Made by a program: the position numbers and the translations under genes. A DNA stretch of 29,067 nucleotides. It comes from a virus. The stretch lies in the IMG/VR virus record IMGVR_UViG_3300009436_000074, positions 1 through 29,067 of that record; one strand, written 5' to 3'. Below, one piece after another: positions 23,324-28,917 of this stretch; the stretch's first letter is position 1, and the number at the start of each line of letters is the position of its first letter. Below the pieces are notes generated by a model. The model had not been told where the DNA came from. It searched no databases and saw only the letters and a list, made by a program, of their open reading frames with translations.

Positions 23324-23784
23324 GACTAACTGCGAACCTAACTCTTGCGGAACTAACGAAGTCTGCCACTGCAAAGAGGCTGGGGATAGAAAACGAGCCT
23401 ACAGTAGAGCACTTAATAAATCTAAAGTCTACTGCTCTAAATATTTTTCAACCTTTAAGAAACCACTTCGGACATCCAATAGCGGTTACTTCGGGTTATA
23501 GATCAGAAGCCTTAAACAAATACATCAAGGGGAGTTCTAGAAGCCAACACACAAAAGGCGAAGCCATAGATGTAGACGCTCATGTTTTTGGGGGTATGAC
23601 AAATTTAGATATATTTCTTTTTATAAAAGATCACCTATACTTTGACCAACTAATCGGTGAGTTTCCAGACGAAAATGGTGAGTTTTCATGGATTCATGTA
23701 AGTTATATAAAAGAGAACAACAGAGGAGAGGTTCTTGTAGCTTATAAATCAGAAGAAAATAAAACCATGTATAAAAAATACTAA
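23320..23784 (+). CDS. Endolysin, M15-family peptidase
   Basis: This 154-aa protein shows the metal-binding pattern of Peptidase M15A (PF08291-like) enzymes: SGYRSEALN (58-66), then SQHTKGEAIDVD (about 75-86) giving H77 and D84, and WIH (124-126) giving the third ligand H126. The enzyme would cut peptide cross-links in peptidoglycan at the end of infection. No signal peptide is seen, so export would need a holin. It is translated from an ATGA overlap with the connector gene and followed two bases later by a small single-span membrane protein. Length and motif order are normal for the family. Confidence 0.9.
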   Translation: MRLTANLTLAELTKSATAKRLGIENEPTVEHLINLKSTALNIFQPLRNHFGHPIAVTSGYRSEALNKYIKGSSRSQHTKGEAIDVDAHVFGGMTNLDIFLFIKDHLYFDQLIGEFPDENGEFSWIHVSYIKENNRGEVLVAYKSEENKTMYKKY

Positions 23785-23785
23785 A

Positions 23786-23953
23786 ATGAATAACACTGAT
23801 TTGAAGGTTTTATTAATGAATGGTGCTACGTTTAGCATAACTATGGCTCAAATAGAAGTGACTCTTAAACTTACTCTCTTAATTGTATCAATAGGGTATA
23901 CGCTACAAAGATGGTATTATATGAATAAAAATAATGATGCCGGAGGAAAATAA
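23786..23953 (+). CDS. Small membrane protein, possible holin/lysis accessory (55 aa)
   Basis: This frame runs from ATG 23786 (one base after the lysin stop) to TAA 23951-23953. After a short polar start, residues 21-41 (QIEVTLKLTLLIVSIGYTLQ) form one likely membrane helix, followed by a short positive tail. It overlaps the next gene. The position directly after the endolysin suggests a role in lysis. I cannot assign a family. Confidence 0.6.
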   Translation: MNNTDLKVLLMNGATFSITMAQIEVTLKLTLLIVSIGYTLQRWYYMNKNNDAGGK

Positions 23954-24185
23954 ATCTTTTCTAAAAGAAAATTGGTCAATGCTTGTGTGGATTCTAGCAG
24001 CAGTATTTGCTTCTGGTGGAATATACGCTGAGTTCTCCTCTTTAAAGATGGAGCTTCAAACCGTGCACGAAAGATTAGATAAAAAGATTTTAGTAATTGA
24101 CAACTTAGAACAAAGAATCTATGTTCTAGAGAAAAATGTCGAGTACGAAAGAGGGTACAAAGAAGCTCAAAAAGAAAAGGGATAG
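23934..24185 (+). CDS. Single-span membrane coiled-coil protein, possible lysis/spanin-like factor
   Basis: This is an 83-aa protein starting at ATG 23934 or 23937, overlapping the previous frame by about 20 bases. Residues about 14-33 (WSMLVWILAAVFASGGIYAE) form a membrane helix; residues 34-83 form a hydrophilic coiled coil (LQTVHERLDKKILVIDNLEQ) ending in KEAQKEKG. An N-terminal anchor plus coiled coil resembles inner-membrane spanins or holin-associated proteins. It is the last plus-strand gene before the convergent terminator region. Assignment as a lysis protein rests on topology and position. Confidence 0.6.
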   Translation: MMPEENKSFLKENWSMLVWILAAVFASGGIYAEFSSLKMELQTVHERLDKKILVIDNLEQRIYVLEKNVEYERGYKEAQKEKG

Positions 24186-24255
24186 ACTAAAGCCTACCCC
24201 CTTTTATTACAAGTACCCATACAGGTACATTCTACTGGTGCAGATTCGCACCACT
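24186..24255. terminator. Convergent, hairpin-rich terminator region
   Basis: This 70-base gap separates the rightward and leftward units. An AAAAGGG...CCCTTTT hairpin (24175-24181 with 24199-24205) has A-tracts on one side and T-tracts on the other, so it could act in both directions. Further inverted repeats are GTACC...GGTAC (24213-24217, 24224-24228) and TGGTGC...GCACCA (24236-24241, 24248-24253). Confidence 0.7.
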
Positions 24256-24621
24256 TTACTTTAGACGGCCTCTCTTGTCCACGCTTCTTACTGCGAAGTA
24301 CCCGCCTATCACTGTTACGCTTACCATTTCCCATAGACCAATCCATCTTTCACTTACACTACTAATACCAAATCCTTCAAAGAAGGTCATTAATACTAAA
24401 AAAATAATTACTGTGGCTAGAGTGAGTGGTCTTACGTTCTTGGACAACCAGGAATCAGAGGACATATCAGACTTCCATCTCTTGCTGATCTCAGCTTCTA
24501 CAGACTGTCTTATCTCCTCCTTCTCTTCTGGAGTCGTTACAAATTTGTCTACAGCGTTTGTTACAGCATTTATGGTTTCTGCTGCACCCCCGCTAAATAA
24601 TTTTTTTATCGGATTTCCCAT
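24256..24621 (-). CDS. Three-TM holin-like protein (GTA holin type)
   Basis: This is a 121-aa protein read leftwards. The N-terminal 55 residues are soluble and helical (VDKFVTTPEEKEEIRQSVEA), then comes the signature RWKSDMSSDSWLSKNVRPLT (about 48-67), followed by membrane segments VIIFLVLMTFFEGFG and WEMVSVTVIGGYFAVRS. This layout matches the holin family described for gene-transfer-agent release (GTA_holin_3TM-like). It would let endolysin cross the inner membrane. It is the last gene of the leftward unit, on the opposite strand from the endolysin, and its ATG lies two bases after the stop of the 41-aa ORF upstream. Confidence 0.75.
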   Translation of the reverse strand: MGNPIKKLFSGGAAETINAVTNAVDKFVTTPEEKEEIRQSVEAEISKRWKSDMSSDSWLSKNVRPLTLATVIIFLVLMTFFEGFGISSVSERWIGLWEMVSVTVIGGYFAVRSVDKRGRLK

Positions 24622-24623
24622 CG

Positions 24624-24749
24624 TTAACTACCGCAAGCTTCGCAATCTTCTGGATTATCAATGGAGCATTGAGCTTTATCATTCTTCTCTGAACCCTCAA
24701 GTTCGTCAATAAAGTCTTGGAAGTCATTCTGTGTGTCAATGTCGTTCAT
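24624..24749 (-). CDS. Very small acidic protein (41 aa)
   Basis: This frame reads from ATG at 24749 to TAA at 24626-24624. The sequence is acidic with a Cys-containing end (DIDTQNDFQDFIDELEG, then CSIDNPEDCEACGS); the CxnCxxC pattern at the end could bind a metal. It starts one base after the stop of the 36-aa ORF and stops two bases before the holin-like start, so it fits an overlapping leftward operon. Function is unknown. Confidence 0.6.
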   Translation of the reverse strand: MNDIDTQNDFQDFIDELEGSEKNDKAQCSIDNPEDCEACGS

Positions 24750-24750
24750 G

Positions 24751-24861
24751 TTACTTGGTTTTTTTAGCTTCCTTAATAAAGGTCTGAGCACATAACTGTT
24801 TATCTTCTATGCCTACTGATTTACAGCGTTGGATAAATTGTTTTCTTGTCTCGTTCTTCAT
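24751..24861 (-). CDS. Very small basic protein (36 aa)
   Basis: This frame reads from ATG 24861 to TAA 24753-24751. The product is basic with two Cys (KNETRKQFIQRCKSVGIEDK, then QLCAQTFIKEAKKTK), similar in style to short phage proteins with FIxRC...C spacing. It overlaps the end of the 45-aa ORF by about 40 bases and is followed one base later by the next ATG. The ordered spacing supports a real gene, but it is short and unproven. Confidence 0.5.
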   Translation of the reverse strand: MKNETRKQFIQRCKSVGIEDKQLCAQTFIKEAKKTK

Positions 24862-24958
24862 CGGTGTTGGAATCATTCTTTTTAGAATTAGAGTTAGTAA
24901 AAATAGGTTCGTCCCAGTACAAAAATACTTGGTCGCTTTTATAATTTACATTACTCAT
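24821..24958 (-). CDS. Very small protein (45 aa)
   Basis: This frame reads from ATG 24958 to TAA 24823-24821. It starts SNVNYKSDQVFLYWDEPIFT and ends with a polar, charged tail. The ATG overlaps the stop of the membrane protein upstream (TAA 24953-24951) by eight bases, typical of this operon. No family is recognised. Its first codons contain ATGTAAATTA by chance or design. Confidence 0.5.
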   Translation of the reverse strand: MSNVNYKSDQVFLYWDEPIFTNSNSKKNDSNTDEERDKKTIYPTL

Positions 24959-25199
24959 TAACTAGCTTTCTATAAGTGAGTTCCGCAATTAAGCTTGAAT
25001 AAATTGCGTGCATAGGATGTAAATCCATTGCTGCAAATATAATTAAGCAGCTCCAGAACGACAAGCATAATACACAGTTAAACGGTTTGTAAGGCAGTAT
25101 GTTCTCTATAATCCAGCCCCAAGGCTCAAACACAAATAGATACGCAAATAAAAACCCCATTCCAATGGCTATAAACCATCCCTCATAAATATCAATCAT
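24951..25199 (-). CDS. Small membrane protein with Cys motif (82 aa)
   Basis: This protein starts in an ATGA overlap with the sigma-like gene (25199-25196). It has two likely membrane segments (about residues 8-27, WFIAIGMGFLFAYLFVFEPW, and 45-62) and between and within them PYKPFNCVLCLSFWSCLI, a CxxC plus a later Cys. The PFxCxxCLxFW pattern resembles DUF1360-type membrane proteins. Function is unknown; a role at the host membrane is inferred from topology. Confidence 0.65.
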   Translation of the reverse strand: MIDIYEGWFIAIGMGFLFAYLFVFEPWGWIIENILPYKPFNCVLCLSFWSCLIIFAAMDLHPMHAIYSSLIAELTYRKLVNE

Positions 25200-25603
25200 A
25201 ATTTTTTACTTGTATAATCATCACGAATATAACGAACAAGTTTTAATTTAACCTCTCCGTCTTCTATTGTATATATCCGTCCTTTTATTTTCTGCCCATA
25301 CACATCTCTCCACTTTAGAGAGACTATCTTATTATTCATTGTAGAATAAATTATAGATATTATTAAATTAGCAGCGGACTTCCCTGGTTTATAGTAGTAG
25401 AGAAACTTTTCGCACACTCTCATAACAGCTTCGTCTACAAGAGATTGTCGAAGCTCTTCGTTACCGTTAGTTATAAATGAATAGTAGGATATCTCCTTAG
25501 CTCTTGCTAATATAAAACGCCCAAGAGCATCGGTAATTTTACCTTGCTGTGCAGAGATTATTGATTCCTTCTCTATTAATTGTTTATCGTATTTCTTCTT
25601 CAA
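25196..25603 (-). CDS. Possible phage late sigma factor, T4 gp55-like
   Basis: This is a 135-aa protein that starts at TTG 25603-25601 (no in-frame ATG fits) and overlaps the upstream gene by 20 bases. Residues about 25-100 resemble T4 gp55 and its relatives: DALGRFILARAKEIS, then ELRQSLVDEAVMRVCEKFLY and YYKPGKSAANLIISIIY followed by NNKIVSLKWRD, in the same order as the gp55 pattern of a helix, an (M/L)(I/V)(A/D)(D/E)(G/A)(I/V) helix and a NFDxxKxxNPxAY(I/F)xxxxxxAFxxxI core. gp55-type sigmas replace the host sigma to direct late transcription. Similarity is by eye only, and the protein is shorter than T4 gp55. It lies among replication genes, as expected for a late-gene activator. Confidence 0.55.
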   Translation of the reverse strand: MKKKYDKQLIEKESIISAQQGKITDALGRFILARAKEISYYSFITNGNEELRQSLVDEAVMRVCEKFLYYYKPGKSAANLIISIIYSTMNNKIVSLKWRDVYGQKIKGRIYTIEDGEVKLKLVRYIRDDYTSKKL

Positions 25604-25796
25604 TACGATCTACTATTCGTACAATGTCAAAGAGGTAGTCTGAAAGTTCTGCGGTGCTAATGTCGAGTTCATAACCCAACCGCACCAAGGTAACTTTGTT
25701 TCCACTGACAATAAGTTCTCTGATTTTTTCATACATTGATATCAAGAAGTCTGCTTCTTGAGATGTTATTTCCGAATATGTTTCATCAATTTGCAT
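25584..25796 (-). CDS. Small protein with possible helix-turn-helix (70 aa)
   Basis: This is a helical, acidic protein starting at ATG 25796. Residues about 35-58 (VTLVRLGYELDISTAELSDY) have the spacing of a helix-turn-helix: a first helix, a Gly/Asp turn and a second helix beginning T-A-E-L. It overlaps its upstream neighbour by 11 bases and the sigma-like gene by 20. It may be a regulator or a partner of the sigma factor; that is inference. Confidence 0.5.
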   Translation of the reverse strand: MQIDETYSEITSQEADFLISMYEKIRELIVSGNKVTLVRLGYELDISTAELSDYLFDIVRIVDRIEEEIR

Positions 25797-25998
25797 AAGG
25801 TCTAATAGATAAAGCCTTGGCGGGATCTAGTTCGGCTATCTTATCTATCATCTCATTTTCCTTCTTATAAGCAGCTTGAATATCTTCAAGTGTAGAGTCC
25901 GTTCCAAGGTTCGCAAATAGCTGTGCCATTTCATAAAGGTACAAGTCTATGCGATTCTTAATTAATTTACAATTATAGTAGTTACGATTACTCAGCAT
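25786..25998 (-). CDS. Small hypothetical protein (70 aa)
   Basis: This protein, read leftwards from ATG 25998, overlaps the RusA stop by 11 bases. The C-terminal 47 residues (from MAQLFANLGTDSTLEDIQAA) look like a compact helical domain with an acidic helix and ends KALSIRPYAN. The first 23 residues are of different character and their DNA contains a perfect TTGTAAATTA on the minus strand (25972-25963); an alternative start at 25929 would use this as an upstream element. No family is recognised. Confidence 0.5.
   Translation of the reverse strand: MLSNRNYYNCKLIKNRIDLYLYEMAQLFANLGTDSTLEDIQAAYKKENEMIDKIAELDPAKALSIRPYAN
25963..25972 (-). promoter_or_regulatory. TTGTAAATTA on minus strand (inside the 70-aa gene)
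   Basis: An exact copy on the leftward strand, coding for part of C-K-L if the upstream start is used. It lies 43 bases before an alternative ATG at 25929. It may be a chance match; listed because it is the only exact leftward copy. Confidence 0.3.
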
Positions 25999-26359
25999 AT
26001 TTTAGATTTTTACATATAAGCGTCACTTTGTAAGTGTCCTTTGGTAGTTCTGCGTTATAAGTTATTTTGACTTCTGTGTAGTATTTTTTGTTATCATCCG
26101 GAACAATACCTTCAGAAACAAGGGTATCCGCCAAAAATTTTGATACAAGAATACCATTGTCAATGTCAAGCCTACTGTTATACTCAATAGCCATCTTAAA
26201 GGCATCAAAAGTAAACTTGTCATATTTTGATAAAGCTTCTTGGCAAATGATTTTATACTCATCTTTCTTTTTCTTTCTATATGTCCAGTGCTTTCCAGCG
26301 TAAATCATATTTAAGCTAGGAGGCTTTGGTAACATTAGTTCTATTTCTGTGTAATCCAT
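25988..26359 (-). CDS. rusA: RusA-like Holliday junction resolvase
   Basis: This 123-aa protein has the RusA layout: PKPPSLNMIYAGKHW (11-25), a basic stretch RKKKKDEYK (28-36), then RLDIDNGILVSKFLADTL (63-80) with the metal-binding D65 and D67, and GIVPDDNK (84-91) with D88-D89. These acidic positions match the family's catalytic set. The enzyme cuts branched DNA formed during phage replication and packaging. Start ATG 26359 overlaps the nuclease stop by 19 bases. Length is normal for RusA. Confidence 0.9.
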   Translation of the reverse strand: MDYTEIELMLPKPPSLNMIYAGKHWTYRKKKKDEYKIICQEALSKYDKFTFDAFKMAIEYNSRLDIDNGILVSKFLADTLVSEGIVPDDNKKYYTEVKITYNAELPKDTYKVTLICKNLKYAE

Positions 26360-26796
26360 CTACATAAATCTTTAGGTACACGATAGAACGCATCTAATCC
26401 GTTTCTGTGAGACGTTCTTATTCTACGAACTTCTCTAAAGTCTTCTTTAAATATCTCTGAGGAATGTGCTATACACAATGCCTGTGTCTCTGCACAAACA
26501 AGCACATAATAAAAACCCTTGCCTTCCCACTTTTTCTTTCTACCTAAGAAAGATACCGTGTCGAAAGGAAAGGATTCTTTGTCTGTCCAAGGATAGTTAC
26601 CTTTAACTTCTGCTTCGAAGAAGTGAGACTTACCTTCATGGTCTAAGGCTTCTAGGTCGATGCCATAGTCTTCTTCATCTATTATCTTTGATACCCAATC
26701 CTGGTCTTTTAGCCAGGCAGTAACGATAGCTTTCCCGTAAGCATCGTTTGTGTCGTAGGATTCTTGATTGAACTTTCTGGCTTCAAACTTACTCAT
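26341..26796 (-). CDS. PD-(D/E)XK-like nuclease
   Basis: This is a 151-aa protein read from ATG 26796, in an ATGA overlap with the DUF1599 gene. A likely nuclease core is seen: YGIDLEA (44-50, D47) followed, after a turn, by FFEAEVK (59-65, E63-x-K65), which matches the D...(D/E)xK arrangement. It ends in DAFYRVPKDLCRWITQK. It may be a recombination or DNA-degrading nuclease acting with RusA, which follows. Motif placement is by eye, so the substrate is unknown. Confidence 0.65.
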   Translation of the reverse strand: MSKFEARKFNQESYDTNDAYGKAIVTAWLKDQDWVSKIIDEEDYGIDLEALDHEGKSHFFEAEVKGNYPWTDKESFPFDTVSFLGRKKKWEGKGFYYVLVCAETQALCIAHSSEIFKEDFREVRRIRTSHRNGLDAFYRVPKDLCRWITQK

Positions 26797-27056
26797 CCCT
26801 TGTTCCTTATTGCAATTTTTAACAGGATCAAATATCCTATCAAATCTTGCACAGTATCCTCTGTTGCATCTGTAATGCCACGAGACTTAATCCGCATAAG
26901 CTTATCATCAATCCTTGCACATAAACTATCTACGGCTTCTCCCTTTGAGAAGATACCCACGGGGTAAAGGGCTGAGTCCCCGTAGGCATCATTCTTCTCT
27001 AAAAGCAAGTTTGTAACTTCCGTAGAAACTTCAATAATTAAATCTCTTGTTTCCAT
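26793..27056 (-). CDS. DUF1599/nucleotide modification-associated domain protein
   Basis: This is an 87-aa protein, close to the expected length of the small nucleotide modification associated domain 1 family. The pattern is clear: LLEKNDAYGDSAL (18-30), GIFSKGEAV (34-42), ARIDDKLMRI (47-56) and EDTVQDLIGYLILLK (66-80). The family is associated with phage nucleotide or DNA base modification, but no synthase or glycosyltransferase is visible in this window, so the target base cannot be named. It lies nine bases after the 103-aa gene and overlaps the nuclease gene. Confidence 0.8.
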   Translation of the reverse strand: METRDLIIEVSTEVTNLLLEKNDAYGDSALYPVGIFSKGEAVDSLCARIDDKLMRIKSRGITDATEDTVQDLIGYLILLKIAIRNKG

Positions 27057-27065
27057 ATCACTAAG

Positions 27066-27377
27066 TTAGTCTATTTCATCTAGCAAATCAACTTCTACTT
27101 TGTAAATCTTTTTAACATTATTTCCTTGTAGAACTAATCTGCCAGAAGATGGATTAAAAAATATATATCTCTCCGTACATCCTGTGTAGTCAGATACATC
27201 AAACTTATAAAGGTTTCCATTGATAGATATGTTGCCATCTTTTTCAACAACTATGTTAAGAGCATCGTCTACATTAAACCTCATATATGCCCTCACTAAA
27301 TTAGCAAAGGCAATCTTACGATCAAGAATTAGGCTGTGGACTTGCGAAGACTTTGTTTCCTTGTTTGTCGAGTTCAT
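27066..27377 (-). CDS. Hypothetical protein in replication cluster (103 aa)
   Basis: This protein begins inside the end of the ATPase gene (ATG 27377; overlap 56 bases), which is longer than the other overlaps here. Its N-terminal ten residues are polar (NSTNKETKSS) and may be a shared-strand artefact, while the body (VDDALNIVVEKDGNISINGN, then YIFFNPSSGRLVLQGNNVKK) has a compact alpha/beta pattern. I do not recognise it. Order in the operon suggests a role with the helicase-like protein or nucleotide metabolism. Confidence 0.6.
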   Translation of the reverse strand: MNSTNKETKSSQVHSLILDRKIAFANLVRAYMRFNVDDALNIVVEKDGNISINGNLYKFDVSDYTGCTERYIFFNPSSGRLVLQGNNVKKIYKVEVDLLDEID

Positions 27378-28257
27378 AGTATCTGTTCATTAATTTATCA
27401 TAGAATAGTGTTACTGATCCAAGCTTACCTACAATCTTAGGCTTGGCTTTCACAACTGTAATCTCAACTTGATTAGGCTCATACGGAACTCCGTTCCCAT
27501 CTTCCAATCCGAAGGGACACCTCCATACGTTTATAACCATCATACCTTTACGGCTCCACTGCATCCCCCCGGCTATGTCATTCATAGTGGGCTTGTCCAT
27601 ATATGGTACTCCGTTCTTGTACTTAGCCTGTTGGTGTTTAGTGTGTACTGTTACAATCGAATGATAGTCCCTCTCTGAAGAGTGCTTTCTGACCTTCGTG
27701 AGTATCTGACCAATAGCGATGTCATCTCTTACTCCAGAAGTTACATCGGTCTTTATCTCCGTAAACGGATCGACAAAACAACCATCTATCTCTGTGAACT
27801 GAGACTCCTCAATCTCTTGGACACAAGTATAGAATCCTTCTATAGTTAGGTCTTGCAGACCACTATCTATAATAAAGAAGTGTTCATTGATAAACTCCAA
27901 TGCCTTCTCTGTCTCCTCATCGGTAGCAGTCATATGGTCATTGATAAGGAAGGGCTTACGAAGATACACCCATAAGAGTTCAGCGAACACCTCCGTTGGC
28001 GATCCTGTCTCTGGGCTATAGACTGCCCACTTCCATCCCGAATACTGAGCCGTATTCATCATCAACTCGAAACCGAATTGTGATTTACCTTGATGAGCAC
28101 CCGCATAGATATATGTGGTGCTTCCTTTTTTCATAGAGTATTTGTCGAACAATGAATCAAATCCTGTCCACGTTCCTTTCTTTACTCCTTCTTTTCTCAG
28201 CGAGGTCAAACTGCCCTTAACCTCTTTCGCTGTGTATACAAACTTGCTTAATGCCAT
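27322..28257 (-). CDS. DnaB/RecA-like ATPase, probable replicative helicase
   Basis: This 311-aa protein has a single RecA-type ATPase domain. Walker A is AGAHQGKS (52-59) within YIYAGAHQGKSQFGFE; Walker B is GCFVDPF (159-165, D163); the sensor-like strand IVTVHTKH (201-208) follows; and GGMQWSRKGMMVINVWR (about 229-245) resembles the DnaB loop with an arginine finger. There is no N-terminal primase or zinc domain, so it is shorter than full DnaB. It likely unwinds DNA at the phage replication fork. It precedes recombination and nuclease genes in the same unit. Confidence 0.82.
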   Translation of the reverse strand: MALSKFVYTAKEVKGSLTSLRKEGVKKGTWTGFDSLFDKYSMKKGSTTYIYAGAHQGKSQFGFELMMNTAQYSGWKWAVYSPETGSPTEVFAELLWVYLRKPFLINDHMTATDEETEKALEFINEHFFIIDSGLQDLTIEGFYTCVQEIEESQFTEIDGCFVDPFTEIKTDVTSGVRDDIAIGQILTKVRKHSSERDYHSIVTVHTKHQQAKYKNGVPYMDKPTMNDIAGGMQWSRKGMMVINVWRCPFGLEDGNGVPYEPNQVEITVVKAKPKIVGKLGSVTLFYDKLMNRYYELDKQGNKVFASPQPNS

Positions 28258-28550
28258 TACTCTTTTTCTTTTAGATAATCTTTTTCCTTATGTGTAAACG
28301 ATTCACTTAGTTCTTTTCTATGTAGTTCTTCATAGACGTGAAAGTCGTAAATCTTTTTACTTGTCAATTTTAAAGCGGCCATCAAATTCATTATCATCTC
28401 TGGCTGCTGATTCATATCATCAATGGTTTTCATCCTAGTGGGGAACTCCATTGTTCTGTAGTGGTTAATGTAACCATTACCCTTCTTTACCTTGTAGGCT
28501 AACTTAACACCGACATAGTAAATCATTTGTCCCTCATCGCCATCGGTCAT
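28257..28550 (-). CDS. Hypothetical protein upstream of helicase (97 aa)
   Basis: This protein starts at ATG 28550, overlapping the 76-aa gene's end by four bases, and its stop overlaps the helicase ATG by one base. Sequence: a beta-like start (GQMIYYVGVKLAYKVKKGNG, then YRTMEFPTRM), a middle helix (PEMIMNLMAALKLTSKKIYD) and a charged end (THKEKDYLKEKE). No family is recognised. Tight packing with the helicase suggests a replication accessory factor. Confidence 0.6.
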   Translation of the reverse strand: MTDGDEGQMIYYVGVKLAYKVKKGNGYINHYRTMEFPTRMKTIDDMNQQPEMIMNLMAALKLTSKKIYDFHVYEELHRKELSESFTHKEKDYLKEKE

Positions 28551-28777
28551 TTTAGAATATCTTTTATAGCATTCTTATAGTGGTTAGCTATGTCCATCTT
28601 TTCGACCATCCACTCTAAATAACTTCTTGGAACTTCCGACAACTTCTTACCCTTGTGTTTACCAATCTTCATTACACCATCTGTAATTCTAAAAGGAGTA
28701 AGCTTTACTTTCTTGGTAACTGCTGAGTTATTAGACCCAGACCTATTGTCCATCATCAATTTTGTTTTTCTTCTCAT
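28547..28777 (-). CDS. Small basic protein, DUF3820-like (76 aa)
   Basis: This protein starts at ATG 28777 in an ATGA overlap with the 47-aa gene. The first 25 residues are basic and polar (RRKTKLMMDNRSGSNNSAVT). The rest has GVMKIGKHKGKKLSEVPRSY (about 34-53) followed by LEWMVEKMD, which matches the short F/IGKHKGxxxSEVPxxYLxW motif of DUF3820-type proteins, often found beside DNA-processing genes. Role unknown. Confidence 0.65.
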   Translation of the reverse strand: MRRKTKLMMDNRSGSNNSAVTKKVKLTPFRITDGVMKIGKHKGKKLSEVPRSYLEWMVEKMDIANHYKNAIKDILK

Positions 28778-28917
28778 TTCTCTTTGGTGTTAAAGTATTC
28801 TACAATTAATTCAATCGCCATTCCTAAATCTTTAGGCTCTGCCATCTCTAAAGTATCATCACCTCTGCGCCACTTGTTGTGATTCTCAAGTATTGTTACT
28901 GCTTCTTGTAGTGTCAT
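28774..28917 (-). CDS. Very small conserved-type phage protein (47 aa)
   Basis: This frame reads from ATG 28917 to TGA 28776-28774. The sequence TLQEAVTILENHNKWRRGDD (2-21) then PKDLGMAIELIVEYF fits a small helical phage protein I have seen in other phage early regions (EAVxxLExHNxWRRGDD pattern). Both ends form ATGA overlaps with neighbours, which strongly supports it. Function unknown. Confidence 0.75.
   Translation of the reverse strand: MTLQEAVTILENHNKWRRGDDTLEMAEPKDLGMAIELIVEYFNTKEK

Noticed and set aside
24186-24255. tRNA or small structured RNA in the convergent gap
   Set aside because: Three short hairpins are present, but there is no cloverleaf, no conserved T-loop sequence and the gap is too short; terminators explain it better.
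24275-24712. 145-codon open frame on the plus strand across the holin-like gene
   Set aside because: The minus-strand frame has a recognisable holin pattern and fits the operon, whereas the plus-strand frame has no family pattern and crosses several leftward genes.
24942-24951. ATGTAAATTA on the minus strand as a promoter for the tiny genes
   Set aside because: It is in the first codons of the 45-aa gene with no fitting start at 15 or 23 bases, so chance is the simpler reading.
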